Translations under genes and position numbers: made by a program
Assembly (NCBI GenBank): GCA_940337035.1
Contig: CALNHX010003623.1
Coordinates: forward strand, 62,001 to 126,000
Direction: 5' to 3'
DNA: 64,000 bases
Origin: Agriotes lineatus
Lineage: Eukaryota > Arthropoda > Insecta > Coleoptera > Elateridae
Notes under the pieces: model-generated
Database searches by the model: none
Told to the model about the DNA's origin: nothing
What the model saw: the letters and a program-made list of their open reading frames with translations, nothing else
Shown: positions 11,332 to 24,200 of the stretch, piece after piece
Position numbering within the stretch: the first letter of the stretch is position 1
Layout of the letters: every line of letters starts with the position of its first letter

Positions 11332-12850
11332 CACCACTTGCGGTTATTAACGATTTATTATTTTTATAACAAAATTTAGAAAGCCGTCGTTAGACGTTCT
11401 CATAATATTACAGGAGATTATACCGGATGGTGACTCGCGCGACACCACATAGGGGGATTTCAATATTTTTTTGAAGTCAAATTATTTGCTTACCTAATTC
11501 TTTTAGAACTAAAATACAAAGGAGCTATTTGTACATGGACTGTATCCATAAATACTACTTCATATTTTTTATAATGTGACAAATTAATATGGACAGAGGC
11601 CTAAACAAGAAACGATTAAATAGTAAGAATGGCCTTAGAGTAATGTTGGCAATTTAATATACATTCTACACATTTAGCAACTTTACGATAACTATATGCA
11701 GACGTATGGTACAATAAGTCAATACAAGTTATGTTTGAGAGAATTTGAAGTGCATAATGAATTAGTAACCCTGACGAAAATAAAGTTAACTTTAGTGTAA
11801 TTTATGTGCATGAAAAAAGCAAACCAGTTCGAAAACCAAAGAGGTATTAGGCAGTGCAATATTCTGTCATTTCTTGCATTTAATTATGCTCGTGAAACAC
11901 ATATCCACTGAGGGAAGATAAACCCAGAAATCACAATATACGTATAACAAAAGATATTTAATATTAGCATAAAATGATGGCATACTAATCCTCGGATAAA
12001 AGAAAGAAGGGATTGCTATAATATTTAGAAACCCTTTGCTACTTGCAACAGACTTACAAGATTGCAACAGCTATACTAGTAGGATTGTCAAAAAAAGTTG
12101 TAGATAATTGCATAATATATGACCTTGTACTGTAATCTTTAATTTTTACCAAACAATTATAAAATTTTCCCGCAATGCGAAAAAAAACATAATAGTAAAA
12201 TACCATTCCCGGTTGCCCGATTTTACCCAAAAATTACTGAGATCTTTAATGCTATATTAGAAACGAAGATATACACTTTCATTCCTATTAATTAAACCGT
12301 CTGGGGTGTAAAGAGAACACGACAGGCCACAGACAGACATCACTGCGAAAACGACTTTTCCTGAATTAGAAGACACAAAAACTTCGTAAGATAAAATAAG
12401 TATAGTAATCATGATTTTTTTCGAACTCGAGATTTTTTCGAAAGAGCTAGGTGTTTCAGACAGAACGATTCTCACTAAAAGTTTTCATCAGTTTTTTGAA
12501 ATCGCGGAGGAAGGAAGTATATATACAAATGTTATACGTGTTTAATAATAATAACTTAGTTTTTGTCTGTGCTGAGCTTTCAATAGTTTTAAATATTTAC
12601 TAACAAAGGCCATCGTAATACAAAACCAAAATTATTTTTTTATATTTTTTAGATACTCCTTAAAACACTAAATAAACTACGTTAAATTTAGTTTCTCCGC
12701 TAAATACTGCACCATTGCTTCAGTTTAGCCAAATTCGTTTGTCTTAAAAAAGTTATCCCTGATAAAACTCAAAACAATCAACACCCTGTTTACACTGCAA
12801 AAATTTATAAAAATACGTTTATTTTGAGGAAAACATTAAAACAAATGATA
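11332..12850. other. No gene recognised
   Basis: This AT-rich stretch has only short unsupported ORFs. A minus-strand ORF at 12257-12475 is low-complexity and probably chance. I see no repeat or RNA gene. Confidence 0.5.
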
Positions 12851-12859
12851 AAAACTACA

Positions 12860-13185
12860 GAACTATAAGCCAAACAACTGATTAAGGAATTAAAAAAGTG
12901 TAAAGTGGATATTTTAGCTATACAAGAAACGAAACACACAGCTAATGATATTTGTGAAGTGGATGGATATACGTTTATAAAAGTAGTGGAAAACAAAGAA
13001 AACTGGTACTGGATTCATCAAAAGATAAGCATTATTAATATTCATGGAACCACTGAGGAAAACGAAATAGAAACAAAAAACGAAATGTTCCATAGAACTT
13101 ACAATACAATTCCGATGTATGATTTGAAAATAGTAGTACAGGATTGCAACGCCAAATCAAGAAGTGAATCAACGACCGGTTATTA
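12860..13185 (+). pseudogene. Non-LTR retrotransposon AP-endonuclease fragment
   Basis: The plus strand reads ELKKCKVDILAIQETKHTAN, the AP-endonuclease signature with the catalytic Glu in QETK. After an internal deletion comes ISIINIHGTTEENE.ETKNE, then YNTIPMYDLKIVVQDCNAKS, equivalent to the GDFNAK metal-binding motif with Asp lost. No reverse transcriptase follows because another element starts at about 13190. Confidence 0.8.
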
Positions 13186-13189
13186 ATAG

Positions 13190-15330
13190 ATTTCCTCTTA
13201 GTAAGTGGTAAAATGTTGCACAACATTGCACGTCGGGTTTAGGCGGAGGGGAGTGGAAAGCTGGTAAAATGATAGGTTTCAACAGTTTTTCGCAAATATC
13301 TTGTTAACTATAACGTTTAGCGCAAACTTTATTTTATACAAAATTTATCTATATTTAATTTACAATAAAAATGGTCTTATGCATTTTTGACTTCCACGCA
13401 AGGGTTACGGAGAGGGTTACTTGAAAATGAGTATGTTTCGTTATAAAAAGTATGTTTCCTTATAAAAAGACTTAGTGACGCATCAATAAGATAGGAACAT
13501 TTGTATGTGTGTATGTATGTATGTACGGTTATGTGTGTGTATTTGATAATATATCTACATTGCTCCCCCCCCCTTTGTCGCTTTTATCTTCATTTTGCCT
13601 ATTTTTCCTTTTGAATAATTCGACATATCATTTTACTCTTTCCCGTTTGTGCTTTTATAATTATACCTACTTAAATTACCTCCATCTTTTGTCATATATT
13701 CCTAAAAATATAAAATCATGTGGATAGCATTAAAACAAAGTTAACTACAAACTTTATCTAATAAGCTTTAATACAAAAAATAATGGAAATTGTTTTTCTT
13801 CACAATACATGCTTTTCAATAAATTCAACGTTCTTCAATTAAAAGTGGTATGTACAACGTACCAAGGTAGTTACATAATAATAAATAACAGCATTCAGTA
13901 ACCTAAAAATCTTCAAGCTCTTTTTCATGTTGAAGATTATCTTCATCGATGCCGTCGTCAATAATTACTTTATCTGTTGGTGCACCTATGCCCGCAGTAA
14001 TTCTTGCACATGTTTGAGCATTTCAAGCCACTCTGTCGACGCTCACAGTTTATGACGCACCCCGCATTACAAGTGCAAACAATGACGGAGAGCAATTGTT
14101 CAGGATCAGCTGACTTTGTGGTTGCAACTGGACGCTAATAACCACCAATCCTTTTCCAACCCCATTTTAGTGAATCTTTACTGACATTGAGACATTGCTG
14201 CACTTGATGGTAAACTCTTTAAGAGTGTTGTTGTGCAGCTGCTGAAGTGGGGGAAAGTACAGCCAACCTGAAATTTGTGTGTACAGGCTGCCTTGCGATG
14301 GTCTACAAATAACATTGATAGCACACAGTATCCAAATTATCTGCATTTGTTGATGCAAATATCGAAAGGAAGAAATGGTTTCCAGCATCAGCTACTGCAT
14401 CTGGAATTGCATTTGGGTTGTTAAAAGTCAACAGCTTTGTGTAAAGCTCCTTGTTACTTTGCACTTTTTCAGAAGGAGTTATTTTTCCCTTTCTATAAAT
14501 TGAAGAAACGGTATCACCTCCGGCGAAAGTGTAAACTGTCAAGAGAACATCCTTCATTTCCCGATACCACGCTGAATGTCTCCAATGCAGTAAACTTTTT
14601 CTTCTTGGTTACATTTCTTTGGTACAACCATCTTCAACTGTTTGTTGGCTGTGGCATGAACATCCAACAAGACCAATAAATCGGTGTCATTGCCAATTAC
14701 GATACCCTCTGTTTACTTTTTTGATTCGCCAATTGCAGTAAAAACTATCTTGGTGTCAGCATCACCTTCTTCCTGAATCACTCTGCAGCCAGCTTGCTGT
14801 AAGTGTATGTACAGTGTTGACAGTAATCAGTTGCATCTTGTTCTTAGTATTAGTTAGAAATTTTGCTTGTCCAAAAGTGACATTAATTCCATCTTCCACT
14901 TTCTCTTCAACATGTGTAGTAGTGGATGATCTGCGCAAATGTTGTTCGTCTTTTGTGCTGGGTGTTTCACCATAACCATCTGGCCTCCCCACTTCCTTGA
15001 ACATTTTATATAATACAGTTGGAGCGAATATTACGAGTTCATAAGCGCCATTTTTGCTTTTTTTGCCAAACAGAAAAAGTTACATTTTTACCCCCTCGAT
15101 ATCTCCGTAATCCTTTACTGGAGTGCAAAAAATGCGTAGACCATTTTTATTGTAAACTAAATGTAAATTAATTTTGTATAAGGTAAAGTTTGCGTTAAAC
15201 CTCACAGTTAACGAGATATTTGCGAAAAACTATTGAAACCTACCATTTTACCACCTTTCCAACCCCCTCCCGCCTAAATCCGACGCGCAAATTTGTGCAA
15301 TTTTTTACTACTTACTAAGAGGAGGTACTA
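13190..15330 (-). mobile_element. Element with ~200-bp inverted repeats carrying a PIN-like/CXC gene
   Basis: Both ends start with CCTCTTAGTAAGT.GTAAAA and stay complementary for about 200 bp (left 13193-13400, right 15105-15327). Shared blocks include GTTTCAA.AGTTTTTCGCAA, a GTTAACT block and CAATAAAAATGGTCT. The only gene remnant inside is on the minus strand and belongs to a protein type very common in insect and cnidarian genomes whose transposon class I cannot name with confidence. The target duplication is not clear. The inverted repeats make a DNA transposon the best explanation. Confidence 0.75.
13975..15004 (-). pseudogene. PIN-like domain protein with C-terminal CXC cysteine cluster, broken
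   Basis: Minus-strand remnants in order are GYGETPSTKDEQHLRRS (15004 region), NVTFGQAKFLTNTKNK, EEGDADTKIVFTAI, VLLTVYTFAGGDTVSSIYRK (the usual form is TGCDTTSA), PTSAAAQQHS.RVYHQVQ, a WGWKRIGG segment, and a cysteine cluster ending SGLKCSNMCKN.CGHRC. From memory, this order fits the abundant uncharacterised insect proteins with acidic PIN/FEN-like motifs and a Tesmin-like CXC tail. Several stops and frameshifts are present. The gene fills most of the space between the inverted repeats. Confidence 0.72.
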
Positions 15331-16430
15331 AACAGTTTGCCACTGGGTAGAATTTTCTTTTTTGGATGTTTGGGTTAAATCCTAGTTTTACTGTACTAAA
15401 ACCTGGTACCAGGAATTGCCATCTTTGTGACTTCTCACTCCACAGGCAGAGAAAGCGACAACAGGAGTTTTTTTACTGAGGAAACACCGCTGATTACGAT
15501 GGTATCACTTGTCGGTATAAACCTACTCAGTCCCACGAAAATAATTATTAAGTCTCGTGGCCTCCCTACTAATAGAGGTCCGATTTAGATTCAGATCATT
15601 TCTTTGTAGAGATACGGCTTGCACAAGTAGTATCAATTAACACCGAAACAAACCAAACACATAAAAAAAATTAAACAAGATAGACCTAAAGGGTAATACC
15701 ACAGAATAAACACTTAACGAACTCAAAAGCGACACTCGCAGAAGCGCCTTTCAAAAAAATTACATATGATTGCACACCATCGACCACCTTTTAATGCGCT
15801 CATGTTCAAATAAATCTAATTTTTCTATTAATTTGTAGTTTTGAAGTTATGGAAAATTTCTTAATGTCAATATATGTATAGTAAGCTAAACTCGCATTTA
15901 TTATGCAGTGCAAATTTGAGTAGGCTTAATTTTCAACAATTATATCTGCTATAACTTATTGATTCATCGCCTAGATGATTTAGCGTAAGTAAACAACGCC
16001 ACTGTAAACAAAACACACGCGAAGGACGCCACAGAAATCTACGCAAAATTTTTAGAAAAAAGTATTTCTGCCTTTGGGATCCTGCTTCTGCGATGGATTG
16101 TAAGATCATTTTTAATTCCCTTTGTTTCACCAATTTTATTTAAGCCCAAATTTGGTAATGTTATCAAACCTTCACTATGTTAGATATTTATTTCCGAGCA
16201 GGTCGCCGATGTGCAGTGTTCATTTAGTTTAGTCATTTTCGCCGAATTTCATTTATGAATTTACCCTTTGTTCGGTTCTGCAAATAATAAAGTTTAGCTT
16301 CTTGAATTCTTAGTATTCATTCCTGTTGTTCGATATATTCAAGCCTCTTGAAATTGCTTAGTTAGCTTTCGATCATTTTCAGAAATTTTCCTTTATGCTT
16401 TGTGCCTCATGCATCGTTGCAGTGATGTAG
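15331..16430. other. No gene recognised
   Basis: Unassigned sequence of ordinary AT-rich composition. I see no domain, repeat or RNA gene. Confidence 0.45.
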
Positions 16431-18302
16431 TCCGTTATTGTTTTTTTATTGTTTTCATGGAGACAAATAGGCGCCTTGGAAAGCTTAGGTGCTCCCCCCT
16501 CCTCCCGAGTTATTTAATCATGTTTCGTTTAGTGGTGCAATTATGCGACGGAAAATGCAGTCTGTTGTTATAGATGTCAGACGTATTTCCGACGCTGGAT
16601 CATCATCGAATTGCCCGCGAACTTCTAAAATTAATTACCGCCAAGTTCCAAACTAGAACAGAAGTGTATGATTTTTGTTAAAAAACTTGTAGTTTCGCTT
16701 TCGCTTTAAATAATTGTGTGAGTTCCGCTAATTGTTGGTGCCTTCTGAAGAAGTGGAAGTTTGTGCGGAGATCCTTGGCCTTTTTCGTGTCGTGAAAGCA
16801 GCAAGTTCGTTGGAACTTTAAGTGCCGAGCGTAAAATGGTTTAGGACGACGTATTTGTGGGCGAGGTATCTTTATTTCCGTTTGTTTCTGCTCACCGGAT
16901 TGTGAGAGGAACAATTTTGCTTTTGTTGCACATCAGATCAAGACGCCCTTATTAAGCCCGAGTGAATTGTTCTCGTGTTATTGTGAGAAGTTTTGCACTA
17001 TTGCACACTTGTAAATCCAGTTTGTCTTGCCTAAAGAATCGTCCTCTGCTGGCCGCCGCTTCCATGGTTGGTTGCGAACACCTTTTGCCACGGCCTCTGT
17101 TCCGGTCGAATTTCTGCACAACCCATTTCTGCACTCCCACCCCTAGCCGTCAATAAGCTGCTGCAGTACGCTGCCTCTGCCTGTATGCCTAATGAGAAAC
17201 ATGATTTGACTATAGGTAGGATAGATTTTACCTGTTGTATTTCGTTGTGTGTACCGCGGAATTGACGCAAATATATAGTGTGCGTCGCATTTTGTGTGGA
17301 ACTTTGCGCTGCTAATTCCTAGAGAAAATCTTGTTTTATTATTTGTGTATGTTGGGAAACATCCCTGTCGCCTATTTTCTTGTAAACTAGCTGGTTAGAT
17401 AACCTTTTGGCTGGTATCCCTATATTTTCAGTTACGGTGTACCGAACAACTATTTGTTTTGTAATAACCCCGGACATGCTTCGCTGTCTTGCTAATAAAT
17501 GTAAACTTGTCAAATTAATTCGAGTTTCTTTAATGTAATATGAAACCACTGGTCTTCAACCAGTGACGGCGAGTGCTGAAGGTAATTCATTGTAAAGTCA
17601 AAGTTTTCCCGTTGATCAAGCCCCAAGAGTATTGGCTTGAATTAGAGCTTTAAATTTTCAGGAGGGTGGCCATTGAAGGTGAGTCATTTAATTTTTAGGC
17701 CATCCTGTTTGTACCCGCAGACGTGGGGGAACTTGGCGGGCGACGATGGGGTGGATCGCAGCAAACCCGGTAGACATTTGCATAGCTTTCGTAAACTTTC
17801 TTGCTTTTGTCGCGAAAGCAATTAATTCCCCAAAGCAAGTGGCGCCTCGAGCAATATCTTTAATGTGTCGAAGTTCTAGGAGTTTTGAGCAAAAGTATAG
17901 GGTAAGGTCTCGTCGGTTTCATTAAGTCATTAAACCCCGCCTTCCCGATCGAGCTAGACCGAGAGTAACAGAAACACTTCCATCTGTTTCGAGACCTTAC
18001 AGATCTGTTTCATTACGGAGACCGGCGAACCCTTCACTTTTTCCCCGAATTTGTACTTTAGTGTGTCCATTGTCCATTGAACTGAATTATCATGTAACAG
18101 GATGTTTCGTCCCACCAGCAAGTCCCTTGAAGTCTGGGCTCCCTTTCTTACGGTTAAATGGATTTTATTACCCACCGTTGACCAGAAATATTTCGAAAAA
18201 TACGGCTCAGGAATTTTTTTTCATATTTTTTCAGGGTTTATTAGGCATCCCCAATTAACGCACCGTAGAGTTAATCCGCCATTTTTTGGATACCCCGTAT
18301 AG
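16430..18302. other. GC-richer block, LTR-like in part, unassigned
   Basis: Base composition is clearly richer in G+C than the surroundings, with only short overlapping ORFs lacking recognisable domains. A polyadenylation-like AATAAA near 17494 is followed by a small CTGGTCTTCAACCAG hairpin, which could mark an LTR end and leader region. No second LTR or TG..CA boundary was found. The right edge near 18240-18302 (.. GGATACCCCGTAT) resembles a transposon terminus. Confidence 0.35.
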
Positions 18303-19541
18303 GTTTATATCATCAATTATAATATTAAAGATAAGGTAATAGCTTCTAAATGAATTAAATATGAATAATGTTCCAAATTAAATCTTTGACTGTAATTTTA
18401 ATATTACTTAAACTAAAGCATTAATCATAATTTTAATGATTATATATTAATTTTTATGACTAAATTTCATAATCATATTATTCCCGCCACTTTCGGTTCA
18501 ACAGGAAATTGTGTAATTATATAGACTACAAGTTTTTGTGTGGAACACAAGTTTATCTTTAAAAAAGTATAACATATTGCAATGGCTCCACGTTGGGATA
18601 GCCATAAATATGTGCTATACAATTCTACAGTGAATATACTTTTGTACTTTTAAAATTATGCAATACATTTGAGACTCTCATTAGGGCGTGGTTCTTTAAT
18701 CAAGTTATCTATTCTTTGATATTCTAATTTTTTATATGAATTGTTAATCAATGACTGTTATTAAATGTCAGTTTGACATTTAACAAGGATAAAAGCACAA
18801 CACTATCAAAATTGACAAATATCCTTTCCCTTTCTCAAATCAATGACTAATTCATCAAAGTAAGTACTGTTATTATTGCATTTTACTCAATTAATTGTTT
18901 TTCTTATACCTTATTAGAACTAACTACAACAAACCTGACTTCCTTTCAACTTTTTAGGTACTCACTTTAAACACCACTGATCCTGACGTTTCTCAACTAA
19001 AGTCAAAGTCAGCATATCCTCGATGTACCTTCAACCCACTAAAGAACTCCCAAAAGTCAAACTTCAGGCTATATGATTGATCTTTATGTATCACAATAAT
19101 ATATATGACTAAAGTTGAAAATAACCGAGTTATTTGACATTCTCTTTTTATTGATATCAGAATAACGTTTGCTTTGAAACAATAAACAAGTAAGTAACAC
19201 AAACAAGCTCAGTGAATTTACACACAATTAACAAAAAGTATTAACAATATGCAATAAATAGATTTTAGTTATGGTTTACGTATGGGTGTACCTGTATATA
19301 GTTTCAAGGCAGTCACGATGCAATTAAATAAAGAAAAAGTGAACTATCTCGCTTTTTAAAGCTAAATTTGTTTCCAATCTAACTATTAAAAAAAATGGAA
19401 TGTTGTATTTAAAAATCTAAGGTTGACGCAATTTCCTATTAAACCGGAAGTACTACAAATAATTGAATTCAAGATTTGTAATACTCCTAGAAAGTCTTGA
19501 CACTTTCCCCATTTAACCTAATCTTTATTTTAAAAAAAAGC
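18303..19541. other. No gene recognised
   Basis: AT-rich sequence with no supported ORF, RNA gene or repeat. Confidence 0.45.
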
Positions 19542-19692
19542 TACCAACGGTAGTTTCCTTTTCCTTCTATTCCCTTTAATTTTTTCTTCGTTTCGGCCAA
19601 AACTTCTATGTCGATATGTAATCGTTCTAATTCTTCAAATACTTTTTTATATTTGGCCACATTCCTCGAATATTCAAAGTTCCAAAATGCAA
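19542..19692 (-). pseudogene. Non-LTR retrotransposon endonuclease N-terminus, fragment
   Basis: The minus strand reads LHFGTLNIRGM, then KKYFEELERLHIDIEVLAET, then KKKLKGIEGKGNYRW. These are the first two motifs of an AP-type endonuclease (N in LNIRG, E in LAET). The rest of the element is absent. It is a different fragment and orientation from the one at 12860-13185. Confidence 0.75.
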
Positions 19693-21560
19693 ATTTTAAT
19701 TACACTCCACTTCTACACCTTTATGGTAACGTAAACAGCTTAATCCGATACTACCTGGCAAATATGTACGCTTAACTGTCTATGAACTCTCTTTTTCGGC
19801 GCCGTAGGCTTACAATAGCTGTTACGATAAACATATGTATTTTACATATGTATACAAGAATAAGTGTTCAAAATTCAAATAACAAATTCATAACTTTTTA
19901 AGGAGACAATATTTATACAATGAAACAAATACAGTTATTATTTACACAAAATTTAAAATCCTATTAATACGGATAGATACGGTTTTTGGCAACTAATTTG
20001 GCTATTTATCTTTTTCAATTAAGTTATTACTCTTTAGTTGCGGTGTTCTCTAGTTTTCTAAAACATTTTTAGAAAAAATTCCATATAGCAATTTTTGTGG
20101 CTCTTTATTATTTTGTCTGCATTTATATTTCTAATATTTATTTAGGTCTTTTTTGTTTTTGTGATTACATTCTTTATATAAATCATTTGTAACCTAAGTG
20201 TTATCTACTCGTTTGCATTAAAAAATAATTTATAGTGCCCTTACAAAACAACTCAATATTAAACTGGTTTGACAAAAGTGTTAAACAGTTATTAACTTTA
20301 ATAATATTTTCAAGTTCCTAAATTCCTGTCTGGGTATTTTTACTCCGTGTATTTTAAAAAAAACAGACGTGGTTGGTTAGGTGGCTCGCAAAAAAAGATT
20401 GCTTAAAATATAAATAAACTGTATCTTTTAACGCACAAAAACATTGGAAAAATACTCAAATTTACGTGTTAACAACAGTCTAATAACTTAACCACCGCTT
20501 TGGCTTTGTAGATTACTATCTCTAAAGTCCCAGGCCGACCCTAGTGGGATTCCACAAAAATCCCGAAAAACCCTCGCAAACTAGGGATTTTCCTTTAACG
20601 CAGATAAGAACCGAAGAAATTGACTATGGGAAAAATGTGGTCCACACGTTTTAGCATACTAGTATAACTATTATATGTATTATAAATGAGTGGAATAAGT
20701 AATTAGAAGCGAGTGAGACTTTTATTTGACAAAGAAGCGTATAAGCGAGAGTGTAGTACTTCTCACGAGCGCAGAATGACATTTCACTTACGTGTGATAC
20801 AGTATCCGCTTTTGTACAACAAAGATCTAAAACTGAACCAACTATCACAGAGTTAGTAACAGTGTATAATAAAGCATTTTAGTCACATGACTAATAGCTG
20901 TTTTTTGCTTCATGTCTTTAAAACTATTAAGTTATCAAAGAAAATTGGTCTTTTATAAACTATAAGAATTATCTACTTGCTTGTATAGAGAATATTTTTC
21001 TAAAACTAAAAAATACAAAGTTACAGCCTTTAAGATATTTATTAAAACTATACATTTGATTAGCCAAAAAACATGGCAACATTAATTGGTCAAGGTAAAT
21101 AACCTATATGTGTTTTCTAAATCAGACGCACGGCATTGCAATCAATAGAACGCGCGTAAAAAATGAAATTAAAATATAGGAATAATTTCATATCTTGTTA
21201 TAGGCGTTTGCATTCAAACATGTAATTAATAAATTAAACAGTCTTGATACATTTTCGTTAACGGTTCAGCCTGTTTTGGCCAGTTTTTATTGCGTAATTA
21301 ATTATTATTAATTTTAATGCATTAATAGAAAAATTTATATAAATGCAAAATAACGTATTAGTGTATTGTTTCTAATATCATTCTTATTTTATAGAATGAT
21401 ACTTGTGAAAGAATTAATAAAAAACAATCTAAACTGTGTCAGGACATTTTTAGAGTCTACGAGCGGACGGTTAATTAGCCTATTTTTCTAGATTACGACC
21501 CCGCTTGTATATAGTTTTTTTTTCATATAATTCCGCTTGTTAAGTCAAGCTTATCGAATT
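19693..21560. other. No gene recognised; weak hairpin repeat near 20680-20830
   Basis: Unassigned AT-rich DNA. Around 20680-20830 there are GAGCG/CGCTC-type motifs in inverted order (AAGCGAGTGAGA, then CTCACGAGCGCAG) like the hairpin MITEs in the esterase intron, but clean arms could not be defined. Confidence 0.4.
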
Positions 21561-23270
21561 TAAGCAAGCAGATAATGGCTCACGACGTAGTCAACTGGGT
21601 CCACTGCATAAAATCTGAAAGGCGCTTATTTCATGTCTTTGCTTATATTCGTTGGCATGCTGAGTTCCAATATCGATTTAGTATGCTAACGCTTTTCTAG
21701 AATATTTCGCGACCTAATCGCCCGTGAGTGCGAGCTAGTCCGCAAGCTTGCAGTCACCTTGTCGATGGTTGCACGTGTTTCGTGCGAGAGACAGATACGT
21801 TTCCCCCCGTTCCGCTTTACCAGCGCTGCCTGGCGTGGTTTTTCCAGTTAGTTAGCATCCGACACGAGAAGAGAGTAGCTCAGTTTTGGAGGTGCACGCT
21901 CAGCGGCGTCTTTTCCTTCGGGGTTGCGTTCGCTTTGCGCTTGCGAGATAGTTTTTCCCGTAATTAATATGTGGGGGAGTGTGTTCGGCAGCTTGAAGAG
22001 AGTCGGGCGCACAGTGTTGGTTCCTCCGTCAAGTGCCAGGCGCTTCTCCTGTTATGGGCCGTCGTGCCATCAACCCCTTATTTTAATGCGGGATTAATTC
22101 GAGAGCGTCTACCCCTGGTCGAGTCTTACGTGCAAGTCTGGTCGCATCTAATCGCATCACTGACTTCTATTTGGGATTCATGAGGGACAGCACAATCTTC
22201 GCCCCCGCGTCGAGCTTGTTGGGGCTCTCCGCTTCGTTTCGCCGACTTTGGGACCTAAACCGCCGGCTGGACACCGCTACGGCCGCCACAGGTGAAGCTA
22301 ATTGAGAGGTATTGTACTAGTCGTAAGCCTCCCGCGCTAATCATGAGCGAGTGCTAACTAATATTTGTTATATCACCCCTTTTTGCATTAAGCAGTGCGA
22401 ACACCATTTCAATATACAGGGCCTTATGCCAGCGCATCATATTTGCGCCTGATCTAACGTCGCGAATCACGAGCGTGCTCTAACTAACATTTGTCATATC
22501 ACCCCTCTTATGCCTTAAGCAATGCGAATGCAATTTCAATGTACAGGGCCCTATGCCAGCGCACCGTATTTGCGTACAATATTTATCTTAGAGCATTAAC
22601 TAACAATTGGGTTGACATTCCCCATTTTCGTTACGCTTTGCGTACTAACTAATATTTGTGTACCGTATTTGTCTACCTTATTTATGTTTGAATAACAATA
22701 GACCTATTTGTTAAACGCTTCCGCTGTATTTTCTTTGTGTTGCATGTTGATTTTTAGTGTAAGCAATCTGTAGGGTCGTCGCCCGATTAGTGACTGGTGT
22801 AAGATTGATATAAAGCGGATCCTGGATAAATTTGTGAGCGTCATGGTATGTTGGAACGCTCTAGCTGCCGGTTCCAAGGAGTTCCAAGGTTGCACCCAGT
22901 TTAGCTTTTGGGTTTCTGCCAAGTGTAAAGTTAAAAGGGAGATTCACTTGCTTCCCGGTTTCTCAGTGAGTTTACCTGTGCATTTTCGTTTATTGTGATG
23001 GAATCGTGGTGGCGCTGAATCTATTTAGATCCGTTTACCGTTCATTAGGCCGTTGCACTCGTGTTATCCCGTGTTGGACCACCCTTCGCTCCACTGCAGC
23101 CTACTCGGCACTTTTGTTATGGGCTGGGCAGCGGTCCTATGTGAGTTACATTCCCGATATCGCACGCGCTAGTCGTCTAGATTTTTCGTGGCTTTTCGTA
23201 AATACCGTTGAGCTGGCGCGTTGTCGTAAATGTCGTTTTAACCCTTAAACAACTGAGCGGGAAAAATAAA
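21560..23270. other. GC-rich block of unknown nature
   Basis: About 1.7 kb is much richer in G+C and CpG than its neighbours and has no convincing coding sequence. Short ORFs overlap in several frames and none shows a domain. It contains a tandem repeat (22341-22574). It could be a long LTR or leader of an unidentified retroelement, or a host regulatory or first-exon region. Nothing in the sequence decides this. Confidence 0.35.
22341..22574. repeat. Tandem duplication, two ~108-bp units spaced 126 bp
   Basis: Unit 1 (22341-22449) and unit 2 (22467-22574) share, in order, CTAACTAA.ATTTGT.ATAT, ATCACCCCT, TTAAGCA.TGCGAA, ATTTCAAT.TACAGGGCC, TATGCCAGCGCA and ATTTGCG. A partial third copy of the ACTAACTAATATTTGT motif lies near 22646-22662. 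Confidence 0.8.
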
Positions 23271-23414
23271 AAGAAATGTAAACCGTCATAAATTTGCGAT
23301 TCTTTATAGTATATAAATAAAAGACAAACCACTTTAAGGAGAGTAAACTATAAATGAATAATAAGGGCGTTATTATTCGATACTACGTTCATCGTGGATG
23401 GTCGTTCAGTAAAA

Positions 23415-23640
23415 ATGGAAAAGCGTTCCGGTGAATATCGTGCTTTCGCCATGAATCAGTTTTACACAAATGGCTACTGACGCATCGCAGAGCAACGGCT
23501 ATTTCATTCCCAATTTAATATTTCCGCTCGTGGTCGTGTTTCAACCGCTCATAAAAATAAATTATGGGTTTGGAAATTCGAGACCACTAGCTCCGCACTA
23601 AAACAAAGACACAAGGTTTCAAAATTCAGATTGTCCAGGA
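23415..23640 (+). pseudogene. Mariner/IS630-type transposase N-terminus, fragment
   Basis: ATG at 23415 starts MEKRSGEYRAFAMNQFYTNG, followed by a stop and then QRLFHSQFNISARGRVSTA and LWVWKFETTSSALKQ. This is the N-terminal DNA-binding part of a Tc1/mariner-superfamily transposase known from arthropods. The catalytic domain is not found nearby. Confidence 0.7.
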
Positions 23641-24200
23641 ATTAAAGGATACAGATTTCTAGCTCGTATGAATTTCGGTCAACAAATCCACCAACCAATC
23701 TGTAACCTTTAATTTCTGGACAATTTGAACCAGTCTCTTATCGATTAGGAAACGTAAATGATCATGGCAAAACTTGCCCTTTGCGAATCTCATTCGAGGA
23801 TAGGCAAACGGTTATTAATATCTTACGCAATAAATTCAAATTACAAGTGACCCTGTTTCTAAAAATATTGCCCTTAAAGATGACCAAACTCCATATCAAC
23901 AAGATCTACTGCTCTCAATTAAACCAACGCACAGAAGCTGGAGAAGAGGATCTCACGATTAAATACATACAGGGTGTTCCTAAAGTGAGTACTAACGGTA
24001 GTGCCTCAAAAAGCTCAGACCATTAACCGAATTCGATATACATATAACGGGTATACAGAAAGTTTTTACGTCCTGGACGGTTATGGAATGTAAAGCGCAT
24101 GTCTGTACAATCTCAGACGTCATAATTTATTATTTATATGACTTAAGTCAAATTCACTTGAAAGTAAAACAAATCTATTTTGAACTAATTTTACAGTAGT
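23641..24200. other. Degenerate spacer, possible mariner end near 23968
   Basis: No gene is recognised. The ACAGGGTGTTCC motif at about 23968 resembles a mariner terminus and may mark the left end of the next element, but its right-hand partner near 26590-26610 matches only weakly. Confidence 0.4.

Noticed and set aside
12257..12475. Minus-strand ORF with a hydrophobic stretch (possible small secreted protein)
   Set aside because: No splice or promoter context, and the sequence resembles a dispersed non-coding repeat containing a TGTCTGTCTG tract.
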